DNA from: Gemmatimonadota bacterium
GTDB taxonomy: Bacteria > Gemmatimonadota > Gemmatimonadetes > Gemmatimonadales > GWC2-71-9
DNA: 64,000 nucleotides
Direction of reading: 5' to 3'
Assembly: GCA_025357945.1 (NCBI GenBank)
Contig: JANYLJ010000034.1
Coordinates: forward strand, 1-64,000
A program made the translations under genes and the position numbers. Of this stretch, positions 34,064 to 41,275 are shown piece by piece. Positions within the stretch are counted from its first letter, which is position 1; the number at the start of each line of letters is the position of its first letter. The notes under the pieces are model-generated. The model searched no databases. It saw only the letters and a program-made list of their open reading frames with translations, and was not told where the DNA came from.

Positions 34064-34657
34064 TCATCGCAACTCCTCGCGCGCGGTCAGGGCATGGGTG
34101 AGCGTCACCCCGTCGACATATTCCAGCTCGCCGCCAACGGGCAAGCCACGCGCCAACCGGGTCACCCGGACACCGGGATGCCCTGCCAGGACCTGCTGCA
34201 GGTAGGTCGCCGTGGCCTCGCCTTCGAGCGATGAATTCGTGGCAAGGATCACCTCGCCCACACCGCCACTGGCCAGGCGGCGCTCCAGCAGACCGATTCG
34301 CAGCGCGTCCGGTCCGATGCCGTCGAGCGGGGAAAGCCGTCCGCCGAGCACCACATAGCGACCACGAAATGCGCCAGACCGTTCGACCACGGCGACCGCC
34401 GATGGCTCTTCAACAACACACACGAGCGTCGCGTCTCGCCGCGGATCGGAGCAGATGGTGCACACCACGTCCTCGGTCGGCTGGCCGCACTCGGCGCACG
34501 GGTTCACCCGCTCGGCGACGGTAGCAATTGCCGCGGCCAGCGTCGCCATCCGCTCCCGCGGCTGCTGCAGCAGATGGTAGACCAGTCGTTGCGCGGTCTT
34601 CCGCCCGACGCCCGGCAACCGCGCAAACTCGGTGATCAGCGCTTCGAGTGCGCTCAC
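34064..34657 (-). CDS. recR: Recombination protein RecR
   Basis: 197 residues. The N-terminal helix-hairpin-helix is FARLPGVGRKTAQRLVYHLL, the zinc finger is CAECGQPTEDVVCTIC, and the Toprim domain begins VCVVEEPSAVAVVE and includes GRLSPLDGIGPDAL and NSSLEGEATATYL. It acts with RecF and RecO to load RecA at gaps. It is encoded in the widespread order dnaX-ybaB-recR; its ATG overlaps the ybaB stop. Confidence 0.96.
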   Translation of the reverse strand: MSALEALITEFARLPGVGRKTAQRLVYHLLQQPRERMATLAAAIATVAERVNPCAECGQPTEDVVCTICSDPRRDATLVCVVEEPSAVAVVERSGAFRGRYVVLGGRLSPLDGIGPDALRIGLLERRLASGGVGEVILATNSSLEGEATATYLQQVLAGHPGVRVTRLARGLPVGGELEYVDGVTLTHALTAREELR

Positions 34658-34911
34658 CCGTGGTCGTCAAGGCGTCGTTGCGCCTCGGTGATCGCGGCCA
34701 TGATCAAGTCGGCCAGCAGGTCGGCGTCGCGGCCCTCGAATGCTTCGGGGGCGATCACCAGTGAACGCAGCGCGCCGTGGCCGTCGATCTTCACCCGGAC
34801 GAGCCCGCCACCGGCCGTCGCTTCGGTCGTCTGCCGGGCCAGCTCTGCATCCGAACGACGCTCCGCGTCGACTCGGCTCGGTGCCTGTGAAATCCTGGTC
34901 GGGTCTGCCAA
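34654..34911 (-). CDS. YbaB/EbfC family nucleoid-associated protein (short form)
   Basis: 85 residues, shorter than the usual ~105. The core GGGLVRVKIDGHGALRSLVIAPEAFEGRDADLLADLIMAAITEAQRR is the YbaB signature, but the Met/Gln-rich N-terminal helix of most members is replaced by a short charged segment. YbaB binds DNA as a homodimer. Position between dnaX and recR confirms the assignment. Confidence 0.85.
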   Translation of the reverse strand: MADPTRISQAPSRVDAERRSDAELARQTTEATAGGGLVRVKIDGHGALRSLVIAPEAFEGRDADLLADLIMAAITEAQRRLDDHG

Positions 34912-34947
34912 CTGGTACGTCCTCCCTGGAGCGCGATCGCCCGCTTC

Positions 34948-36636
34948 TCAGTCATCGTCCACGAGTTCCAAATCTAACGCGTTCGCGGCGGCATCGAGCG
35001 CCGGGTCCTTGCTCCGCAACCGGGTCAGCCGCTCGCTGCGAGCCTCCTCCACCGACAGCCGCTTTGGTTTCCGTTCCGCCGCCGCAGGGGCCGCTGAAGC
35101 AGACTGCAACTTGACCTTGATCGGCCGGCCGAGCGCCGCCGCAAGAATGGTCTCCATCACAGCCAGCTGCCGGGCCACCCCGTCGTGGAACAACGCGCTA
35201 TCCGGCCCGAAGACGAGCGCCACGGTGCCGGCGTCCACCACGTGCGATGTCGCGTGCGTCAGCGCTTGGCCGAGCAGCGGACTCTGGCGGGAGGCGGTGG
35301 CTATTACCTCGCTCCATGCCGAGGCCAGGACAGCCTCAGTTAGCCGTGAGCCGTGAGCCGTGAGCCCCGGTGCCACGCTAGGGTGTGCCGGCGGAGCTAC
35401 CGTGGGCGCCGGACGGCCGCCTGGCGCACTCTTGGCTGGCGGTTGGGACTCACGGCTCACGGCTGCTACCTGAGGTATCGGCTTCCCGGGCGCCACCGGC
35501 AAGGGGGCTCCGCCGGCCAGAATCGCCCGCAGGTCCACTGCCCGGTCCATCATGGCCCAGCGCAGCAGCAGCGTTTCGAGCACGATGCGCGGGTTGGCGC
35601 TCCGGCCGATCGCCGCCTCGGCGTCGCCGAGCAGCTTGAGCATCCGCACGGCGTCTTCGGGGCCAAGGCGGGGGGCCATTTCGGCGATCAAGGCCCGGGT
35701 GGACTCCGGCAATCCCTCTGGTTCGGCGCCATAGTGGTGCATCACCAGCGCCCGGAGCAATTCGCCGAGGCCGCCGGCGAACTCGGCCAGGTCGGCACCG
35801 GCATCCGCCACCCGCCCCATGACGGCAAACACCTGGGCGGGTTGGCGATCGGCAATCGCGGCGAGGAGGGCACCGTATTCCTCATTGTCCATGAGGCCGA
35901 GGGCCTGGCGGACGCGAGCGGCGGTGAGGATCCCTTCCCCGAAGGAGAGGCACTGGTCGAGCACCGACAGGGCGTCCCGCATGCCGCCGTCGGCGTGGCG
36001 CGCGATCAGCCGCAGCGCGTCGTCTTCGGCGTCGAGCTTTTCCGCCGTGAGCACCTGGCGCAGCCGATTGTGGATTGCGACGGGCCCGATCCGGCGGAAA
36101 TCGAACCGTTGCAGGCGCGACATCACCGGGGCGGCGGTGTTGGCGATCTTCTGGGGTTCCGTGGTGGCAAACACGAAGACCACACCGGGTGGTGGTTCCT
36201 CGAGAATCTTCAGCAGCACGTTCCACGCTTCGCGCGTGAGCATGTGCGCTTCGTCCACGATGTAGACCTTGTGATGTCCGGCTTGCGACGCCGCGTACAT
36301 GGCGCGCTCGCGCAGGTCACGGGCATCGTCCACACCGCGGTTGGACGCGGCGTCGATCTCCACCACGTCGAGGTCGGCGGAGCCGTTCCAGATCTTGAGG
36401 CACGACGAACACTCGCCGCACGGCTCGCCGTCGGCCGCGCGAGCCTCGCAGTTGAGCGCCATGGCAAGGATGCGGGCGGCAGTCGTCTTGCCCACCCCGC
36501 GGGGACCGGTGAGCAGGTAGCCGTGGCCGACGCGGCCCTTGGCGACCGCACCACGGAGGGCGGCGGCAACGTGATCCTGTACCACCAGATCGGCGAATCG
36601 GCGGGGGCGGTAGCGGCGGGCGAGGGCGATGGTCAC
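34948..36636 (-). CDS. dnaX: DNA polymerase III subunits tau/gamma
   Basis: 562 residues from GTG 36636, giving TIALARRYRPRRFADLV, the standard N-terminus; the frame is open further upstream through the SRP RNA gene. Walker A is GPRGVGKT (residues 44-51), the zinc module has CEARAADGEPCGECSSC, Walker B is VDEAH, and sensor residues follow. It is the clamp-loader motor. A linker at about 385-425 contains a GAGCCGT-type inverted repeat inserted in frame. The C-terminal tail is short, so a full tau extension with DnaB- and Pol III alpha-binding domains is not obvious. The gene lies just downstream of the SRP RNA gene. Confidence 0.95.
   Translation of the reverse strand: MTIALARRYRPRRFADLVVQDHVAAALRGAVAKGRVGHGYLLTGPRGVGKTTAARILAMALNCEARAADGEPCGECSSCLKIWNGSADLDVVEIDAASNRGVDDARDLRERAMYAASQAGHHKVYIVDEAHMLTREAWNVLLKILEEPPPGVVFVFATTEPQKIANTAAPVMSRLQRFDFRRIGPVAIHNRLRQVLTAEKLDAEDDALRLIARHADGGMRDALSVLDQCLSFGEGILTAARVRQALGLMDNEEYGALLAAIADRQPAQVFAVMGRVADAGADLAEFAGGLGELLRALVMHHYGAEPEGLPESTRALIAEMAPRLGPEDAVRMLKLLGDAEAAIGRSANPRIVLETLLLRWAMMDRAVDLRAILAGGAPLPVAPGKPIPQVAAVSRESQPPAKSAPGGRPAPTVAPPAHPSVAPGLTAHGSRLTEAVLASAWSEVIATASRQSPLLGQALTHATSHVVDAGTVALVFGPDSALFHDGVARQLAVMETILAAALGRPIKVKLQSASAAPAAAERKPKRLSVEEARSERLTRLRSKDPALDAAANALDLELVDDD
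35342..35464. repeat. Heptamer inverted repeat of the GAGCCGT family, inside dnaX
   Basis: The left arm 35342-35366 is AGCCGTGAGCCGTGAGCC and onward; the right arm 35448-35464 is ACTCACGGCTCACGGCT; 16 bases pair. Arm to arm is 123 bases, exactly 41 codons. On the coding strand the arms read GLTAHGSRLT and AAVSRES. The forward heptamer has stop codons in a longer run, but the arms as placed leave dnaX open. The spacer shares CCACGCTAG with the repeat at 41.14 kb. Confidence 0.7.
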
Positions 36637-36662
36637 TGATGATCCCGCGAGCGGAGATAAAG

Positions 36663-36765
36663 AAAAAATGCCCCAGGCACCCCGAAGCAACACTGGACAT
36701 CGCTTAGCGCTGCTACCGTTAGGTCCTGACGCGGTTCGCGCGCCAGCATCCTTCGGACCTGGGGC
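36663..36765 (-). ncRNA. ffs: Bacterial signal recognition particle RNA (small, 4.5S-like) with T-run terminator
   Basis: The minus strand from 36765 reads GCCCCAGGTCCGAAGG at the 5' end and CCTGGGGC at the 3' end (36677-36670), closing a long hairpin. The conserved apical region is present as GTCAGGACCTAACGGTAGCAGC, split here as GTCAGGACC and GGTAGCAGC, followed by GCTAAGCGATGTCCAGTG and TTGCTTCGGGGTGCC. TTTTTT at 36668-36663 ends it. Mature length is about 96 bases. With Ffh it targets membrane proteins to the Sec machinery. Location immediately upstream of dnaX is the conserved ffs-dnaX order of many bacteria. Confidence 0.9.
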
Positions 36766-36771
36766 GAGGGG

Positions 36772-36777
36772 AATATA
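36772..36777 (-). promoter_or_regulatory. -10 box of the SRP RNA promoter
   Basis: TATATT on the minus strand ends six bases before the first base of the SRP RNA, the ideal distance. A good -35 hexamer is not visible 17 bases further up, where the coding end of the YncE-like gene lies. Confidence 0.55.
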
Positions 36778-36787
36778 GCTGGGAGCC

Positions 36788-37867
36788 CTACTTCGCGGCG
36801 TTCCGGGCCGACATTTTCCAGAAGGCGATTCCGCCGGCGCCACGACCCACCTCCACCGTCGCTACCGTCGTACCGGCAACGAGGTCGATGATCTCGACGG
36901 TGCCCGGATCGGTGCCGCTACCCGCCACGCTGACGAACGCGTATCGATCGTCGGGACTGATCACCACACCTGCCGGGAACGCCCGCAAGGTAGCCAGCCG
37001 CGCCAATTCCCGGCCGCTGGGCAGGTCCACCAACGACACATTCTGGCTGCCGTGGTTGGTGACGACGAGGACGCGACCGTCACGGGTCGCCGCCAGGTCG
37101 CCGGGCCCGGTACCGACCGCCAGGCGCCGCGTGACCGACCATGTTCGCGCGTCGACTTCGATCACGTCGTTCGACCGCTGACACGCGACAAACAGCCGCA
37201 CTCCGTCGGCCGCCACGGTCACCGCGCTCGGCGCGCACCGCTGTTGCCCGGCGGTCGATAACGCAAGCCGCCGCGCAATTTTCATGGCGTTCACGTCAAT
37301 TTCCACCAGCTGGTCGTCGAGCATACAGACGGAGTAGTGTCGAGTTCCGTCGGCAGTCAGGCGGCCGCCGCGCGGTCCCGCGCAAGTGGCGATCCGTGCC
37401 ACCTCGACCATTTGCTGGAGGTAGACCACGGATATCGAGGATGGTTCGCGCGCTTCCTCGGGCGTCGAGTTGGTCACCCAGGCGTACTCGCCATCGGGCG
37501 AGACCTGCAGCGCGGCAGGAAAGGCGCTGATCGGTTCCCTGGCCTGGAGCGTATCCGTCGGCTGGCCGCCGAAGGCACTGTCCGCGCCGATGCGCAACTT
37601 GAGGAGTTCCCCGGTGGGAAAACCATGCGCGGTGGTGACGTAGTAATCCTGGCCACCGGGCGCGACGACGACCGCGAGCGGGCCGGTTGTCTCGATCGAC
37701 GGCAGCACGATCGGTGTACGATGCTCGATGCGCGCACCAGTCGGGCCGAATCGCACGAGCGCAACCTGGTCAAACCCCTCGGACGCGACAAAGAAGAGGT
37801 ACGAGTTGTCCGGATTCGGCGAGGCATGCTGCTGCAGCGACGCGAGAAGCGCCAACTCAAGCATCAC
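36788..37867 (-). CDS. YncE-like beta-propeller protein (YVTN repeats)
   Basis: 359 residues. Repeated blade motifs of the YVTN/cytochrome d1-like propeller family occur: LQVSPDGEYAWVTNS, VTVAADGVRLFVACQRSNDVIEVDARTWSVTRRLAVGTGPGDLAATRDGRVLVVTNHGSQNVSLVDL, and VVISPDDRYAFVSVAG. The N-terminus is hydrophobic but short, so export is likely but not certain. Function unknown; members often bind DNA, metal or peptidoglycan-related ligands. The ATG overlaps the YihY stop. Confidence 0.8.
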   Translation of the reverse strand: MMLELALLASLQQHASPNPDNSYLFFVASEGFDQVALVRFGPTGARIEHRTPIVLPSIETTGPLAVVVAPGGQDYYVTTAHGFPTGELLKLRIGADSAFGGQPTDTLQAREPISAFPAALQVSPDGEYAWVTNSTPEEAREPSSISVVYLQQMVEVARIATCAGPRGGRLTADGTRHYSVCMLDDQLVEIDVNAMKIARRLALSTAGQQRCAPSAVTVAADGVRLFVACQRSNDVIEVDARTWSVTRRLAVGTGPGDLAATRDGRVLVVTNHGSQNVSLVDLPSGRELARLATLRAFPAGVVISPDDRYAFVSVAGSGTDPGTVEIIDLVAGTTVATVEVGRGAGGIAFWKMSARNAAK

Positions 37868-38865
37868 GGCGAGAGCCCCGTCGTTGGCGTGGGCATCGCG
37901 GTGGAAGCGAGCAGCGATCGGACTTGCCGGGCATGATCCCAGACGTCTGCCACCGCGGCGCCAATCAGGAACACGAGCGACATGTACCAGACCCAGAGGA
38001 TAAAGAGTAGCGCCGCCGTCAGGTCCTGGTTGAGCGAGAATTGCCCGCTATGGGATGCGTGCGCCAGATACAGGCCGTAGAGGCGCTTCGCCACTTCGAA
38101 TCCGAGCGTGCCGACCGTGCTGGCGAGCAGCGCACCCGGCCAGGCCAGCCGCTTGGGGCTGGCATACCGATAGAGCAGGACGAAGAGCGCGATGCCGAAG
38201 AGAAAGGCGACGCCCTGACCCGCCAGTTTACCACCGGTGGTGAGGAGGAAGCGCCACCGCGGATCGACGGTCACGCCCTGCATCGTCACCATTTTCATCG
38301 CCGTCGTCGTGACGGTGTTGCCGAACGCGAGCAGCAGCACGATGAGCACGATCAACACGTCCTGCGCCTTGGCAATCAGGTAGCCGGCGATGTAGCTCCA
38401 GACGAAGTGTCCGCGCACCGGCCGCTGGCGCACCTGGTAGATGCGCGAGAGGCACACGCGCATGGCGGCGAACACCCGACTGCTGAACCAGATCGAGAGC
38501 GGAATCGCGATCCAGGTCAACTGGGTGCGCTGGTAGTCCTTGATCTTCCCCACCAGCGCTTCGACCAGCACGAACGAGTCGTTGGCGCCGTGCTGGTGCG
38601 CCGGCAGTAACCGGGCGATCACCTCGCCGGGATCGGCGCCGCCGAACCGGGTCGAGGAGAGGAAATACCCGAGGCCGGTCACCAGCAGGATCGCCAGCGG
38701 TATGATGGCGAGCAGCGCGTCGAACGTCAGTGCCGATGCCAGCAGCGGCAGGTTCGCCCGGTCGAGCGTCTCCAGCGTCTTGTCCTTCAGCGACAGCACG
38801 GCCGGCACGCCAGAAAGCCCGCCGGTGCTCGGGCTTCCCGGCGGATCAGCGGGGGCGTCACTCAC
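37864..38865 (-). CDS. YihY/BrkB family inner-membrane protein
   Basis: 333 residues with six predicted membrane helices (ASALTFDALLAIIPLAILLVTG, WIAIPLSIWFSSRVFAAMR, AQDVLIVLIVLLLAFG and others) and the family C-terminal block LNQDLTAALLFILWVWYMSLVFLIGAAVADVWD. The family was once called RNase BN in error; its transport or envelope role is unknown. It overlaps genes on both sides by four bases, in an operon with YtxH and the YncE-like protein. Confidence 0.88.
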   Translation of the reverse strand: MSDAPADPPGSPSTGGLSGVPAVLSLKDKTLETLDRANLPLLASALTFDALLAIIPLAILLVTGLGYFLSSTRFGGADPGEVIARLLPAHQHGANDSFVLVEALVGKIKDYQRTQLTWIAIPLSIWFSSRVFAAMRVCLSRIYQVRQRPVRGHFVWSYIAGYLIAKAQDVLIVLIVLLLAFGNTVTTTAMKMVTMQGVTVDPRWRFLLTTGGKLAGQGVAFLFGIALFVLLYRYASPKRLAWPGALLASTVGTLGFEVAKRLYGLYLAHASHSGQFSLNQDLTAALLFILWVWYMSLVFLIGAAVADVWDHARQVRSLLASTAMPTPTTGLSP

Positions 38866-39299
38866 GCCGGCTCGTCATCAGCCTCCTCGTCAGCCTCGGC
38901 GACATCGTCGGCGCCAACCGCGGCCCGCGCTCGCGCGCGGGCATCGGCCAGCCGCCGCTCCATTTCCTCGCGGGCGTTCGAGGCGTTGCGCGCGATCTTC
39001 CGCTTGCCGCCCTTCACCTCGTCCTTCACTTCGTCGATAACCTCGTCGGCGAATTCCTCGACCTTTTCCTTGAGGTTCCGGCCGCGGGTCTGCACCTCGT
39101 CGGAGAAATCCTCGAAGGTCTCCTCCGCCCGCGCGCGCAGCGTGCGGCCGCGCCGGACCAGGTCGCGCCGCGTCCGTTCACCGGACTGTGGCGCCAGCAG
39201 CAGGCCGAGGCTGGCACCGACCGCCGCGCCGAGGAAAAACCACTTGAGGCCGGAACCGGCCTCGATCACTGTCACATCTCGATCATCACGCATGGACAT
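38862..39299 (-). CDS. YtxH domain protein
   Basis: 145 residues. One glycine-rich membrane helix (FFLGAAVGASLGLLLAP, about 20-36) is followed by QSGERTRRDL, the YtxH signature, then a long amphipathic, highly charged helical tail that is probably coiled coil, ending in an acidic cluster. Relatives are stress-linked membrane proteins without a known biochemical role. Confidence 0.85.
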   Translation of the reverse strand: MSMRDDRDVTVIEAGSGLKWFFLGAAVGASLGLLLAPQSGERTRRDLVRRGRTLRARAEETFEDFSDEVQTRGRNLKEKVEEFADEVIDEVKDEVKGGKRKIARNASNAREEMERRLADARARARAAVGADDVAEADEEADDEPA

Positions 39300-39314
39300 C
39301 CCCTGGCAACTGGA

Positions 39315-40730
39315 TTATTCGCCGGCGTCCGCGTCGTTCTCGGCGAGGGCGCCCGCGTGCGACAGTGAGCCGTACTGCAACGTTGGTGCGGCCACAAAGC
39401 GGCGCACGACTTTGGCCGTCCTGCCGATACGCAACTGGTCGAACAGGAACCCGAACGTGCGCTCGAGGTCGGCACCAATCTGTTGACGAATCGCGAGCGG
39501 CAACTGCCACACGTCCTGCTTGAACGGCCCGATTGCCTTCTTGCGCGCCTTGTAATAGAACTGCTCGTCCGAGTCGCCGTCCTTGCGTTCCGACTGCGCA
39601 TTGGCATCGAGCCAACGATACATCTTCTCCCGGAGCGCTGGCGGCAACGCCGGATGGTCGAACACCATGTTCTGGAAGTTGGTCGCCAGATGGATCTCGG
39701 CCGTCTCGATCCGGGCGAAGTTGCCGAACGCGTTGCTTGGCAACGTCGACGCGCCGTGCTGCACGGCACCGCCGAGTCCGTAGTCTTCGCGGGCAGACTT
39801 CGACAGCGCCTCGAGCGCCACCAAGTCGAGCTTCACCGCCGCGATCGAGCCGTCGGGCAGCACCACGCCACCGTGCGACGTGCCGGTTTGCACCGAGATC
39901 TTGCTGATCCCCTTGTCCAGCGGGAGCGGCGCCATGGCGCGGTTGTACCCGTCCATGAACGCGTGCAGCTCCTCGACCGTCGAGTTCTTGTGGCCCACCT
40001 CGCCGATCTCGGCACCAACGGATACGGTGACGCCGTCAGGTTCCCGCTCACGAATGAAGCGGGTGATCTCGGCGGCCCGCTCGTAGTTGGCGCGCTGCTG
40101 TTCGTTCAGCGTGGGAAACGACAGGTCCACCAGCGTCGATGTGTCGATGTCAATATTGAAGAACCCTGCGGCGATTTCCTCGCCGATCAGGTTCTTCACC
40201 TCGGTCACCTCGGCGCCAGGATCGACCTGATACTTCTTGACGTTGACCTGGCAATGGTCGCCCTGGATGAACAGCGGCTGATGAAAACCCTCGCGCAGCG
40301 CAGCACCGATCATCACAGCGACGTACTCCGCGGGGCGTTGATCGGTGTAGGCGATTTCCGACCGGGCGATCTCGAGGATGACGGCACCGGCGTCGCGTGC
40401 CTTTGCGGCACGGAAGACTGCACGCGCCGTGTCGTACGCCATCATCCGGACGTTGATCGCCGGGACCGTGAAGCCGCGACACTTACCCCGACCGCGGGCG
40501 AGATAGAGGTCATGAATCGAAGCCGCCCGGGCACCCATCGCCTGGCCGAGGTCCCAGAGCAGCTCGCGCGCGCCAGCGCGGTCGGGTGCGTCGCCGAACA
40601 CGGCCATGTGCACCAGTCGGTCCATCTTTTCCGATTGCAGTGCCTCCGGGCGTTTGCAATCGACTCGCCCGGCACCCACCTGGATGTCACCGGCAAAGAG
40701 AGCGGCGGCCTGCGACGTAACTACCGACAC
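39315..40730 (-). CDS. Class II fructose-bisphosphate aldolase family protein
   Basis: 471 residues from GTG 40730, which has AAGGA about seven bases upstream. Family motifs are GFTVPAINVR, FIQGDHCQVN (zinc His), GAEIGEVGHKN, GTSHGGVVLPDG and QHGASTLP. It is longer than typical class II aldolases (about 300-360) because of a roughly 70-residue N-terminal and a C-terminal extension. It probably cleaves or forms fructose 1,6-bisphosphate; related enzymes act on tagatose bisphosphate. Pyruvate kinase and glucose-6-phosphate isomerase genes lie just beyond the adjacent intergenic region. Confidence 0.82.
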   Translation of the reverse strand: MSVVTSQAAALFAGDIQVGAGRVDCKRPEALQSEKMDRLVHMAVFGDAPDRAGARELLWDLGQAMGARAASIHDLYLARGRGKCRGFTVPAINVRMMAYDTARAVFRAAKARDAGAVILEIARSEIAYTDQRPAEYVAVMIGAALREGFHQPLFIQGDHCQVNVKKYQVDPGAEVTEVKNLIGEEIAAGFFNIDIDTSTLVDLSFPTLNEQQRANYERAAEITRFIREREPDGVTVSVGAEIGEVGHKNSTVEELHAFMDGYNRAMAPLPLDKGISKISVQTGTSHGGVVLPDGSIAAVKLDLVALEALSKSAREDYGLGGAVQHGASTLPSNAFGNFARIETAEIHLATNFQNMVFDHPALPPALREKMYRWLDANAQSERKDGDSDEQFYYKARKKAIGPFKQDVWQLPLAIRQQIGADLERTFGFLFDQLRIGRTAKVVRRFVAAPTLQYGSLSHAGALAENDADAGE

Positions 40731-40797
40731 GAGCGGTCCTTTGGTATGAGAACGTGGGCGGAATCTAAACAGGCGAGCCCGCAACGTAACGCCCCCA

Positions 40798-41105
40798 TTT
40801 TCCACATCGCCGCACCATGTGCACGCTTTGTGGACGGGAAAGTTGGCAGATTGGTCCGAAGTGGAGAATACTGAACGCCCGGATCGCGTTCCCTCACAAT
40901 GAGTTGTATCGCGTCACTACGACTTCTCCCCGCATCCACACGTGGGAAAGTTTTCCAATCCACAGATGTGAGGAGCCCGAATCCGCCGCTTCCGGGCAAA
41001 ACAGGCCGTGTGGAATTCCTGTGGCTAGTGGACTGCTCGCACCCACCGGAACACAACAGCACCGGGGTTTGCCTGCGGTATCGGTGTGGGAAACGGATAT
41101 CCACA
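40798..41105. other. Cluster of DnaA-box-like sites in a 545-bp intergenic region (candidate replication origin or DnaA-titration site)
   Basis: Six TCCACA cores occur in about 305 bases on either strand (40801, 40829 reverse, 40935, 40959, 41009 reverse, 41100), against roughly 0.15 expected in random sequence. The closest to the consensus TTATCCACA are TTTTCCACA (40798-40806) and ATATCCACA (41097-41105), each with one mismatch. Related TGTGGG motifs are at 40942 and 41085. The genes on both sides point away from the region. It contains no convincing gene. An AT-rich unwinding element is not obvious. Regulation by a factor with a similar site is an alternative. Confidence 0.5.
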
Positions 41106-41136
41106 CCTTCCTCGTGACGTGGATAGGTGGCGCACG

Positions 41137-41233
41137 GAGCCGGGAGCCATGAGCCATGAGCCCGTGGGTTGGGCTAGCGCGAGGTATGGCCACGCTAGCG
41201 TACCGTCTGGGGCTCATGGCTCACGGCTGGGCT
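41137..41233. repeat. Heptamer inverted repeat of the GAGCCAT/GAGCCGT family
   Basis: The left arm is GAGCCGGGAGCCATGAGCC and onward to 41163; the right arm is GGGGCTCATGGCTCACGGCT (41209-41228) and onward. Thirteen bases pair perfectly (41151-41163 with 41210-41222). The spacer contains GCTAGCG and CGCTAGC able to form an inner hairpin and the CCACGCTAG block also seen in the dnaX copy. Confidence 0.7.
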
Positions 41234-41275
41234 ACGAAGTGTGACCCGCAGCCCCAGCAAGGATAAGTTTGATCA

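Noticed and set aside
34030..34068. A 13-residue leader peptide between recR and mglB
   Set aside because: ATG overlaps the recR stop, but there is no ribosome site or conserved feature to support translation.
36637..36843. A 69-residue N-terminal extension of DnaX
   Set aside because: The added residues are the SRP RNA gene read in frame; the family N-terminus begins at GTG 36636.
40817..41152. A 111-codon gene in the DnaA-box region
   Set aside because: No ribosome site or family resemblance; composition follows the repeated TCCACA motifs.
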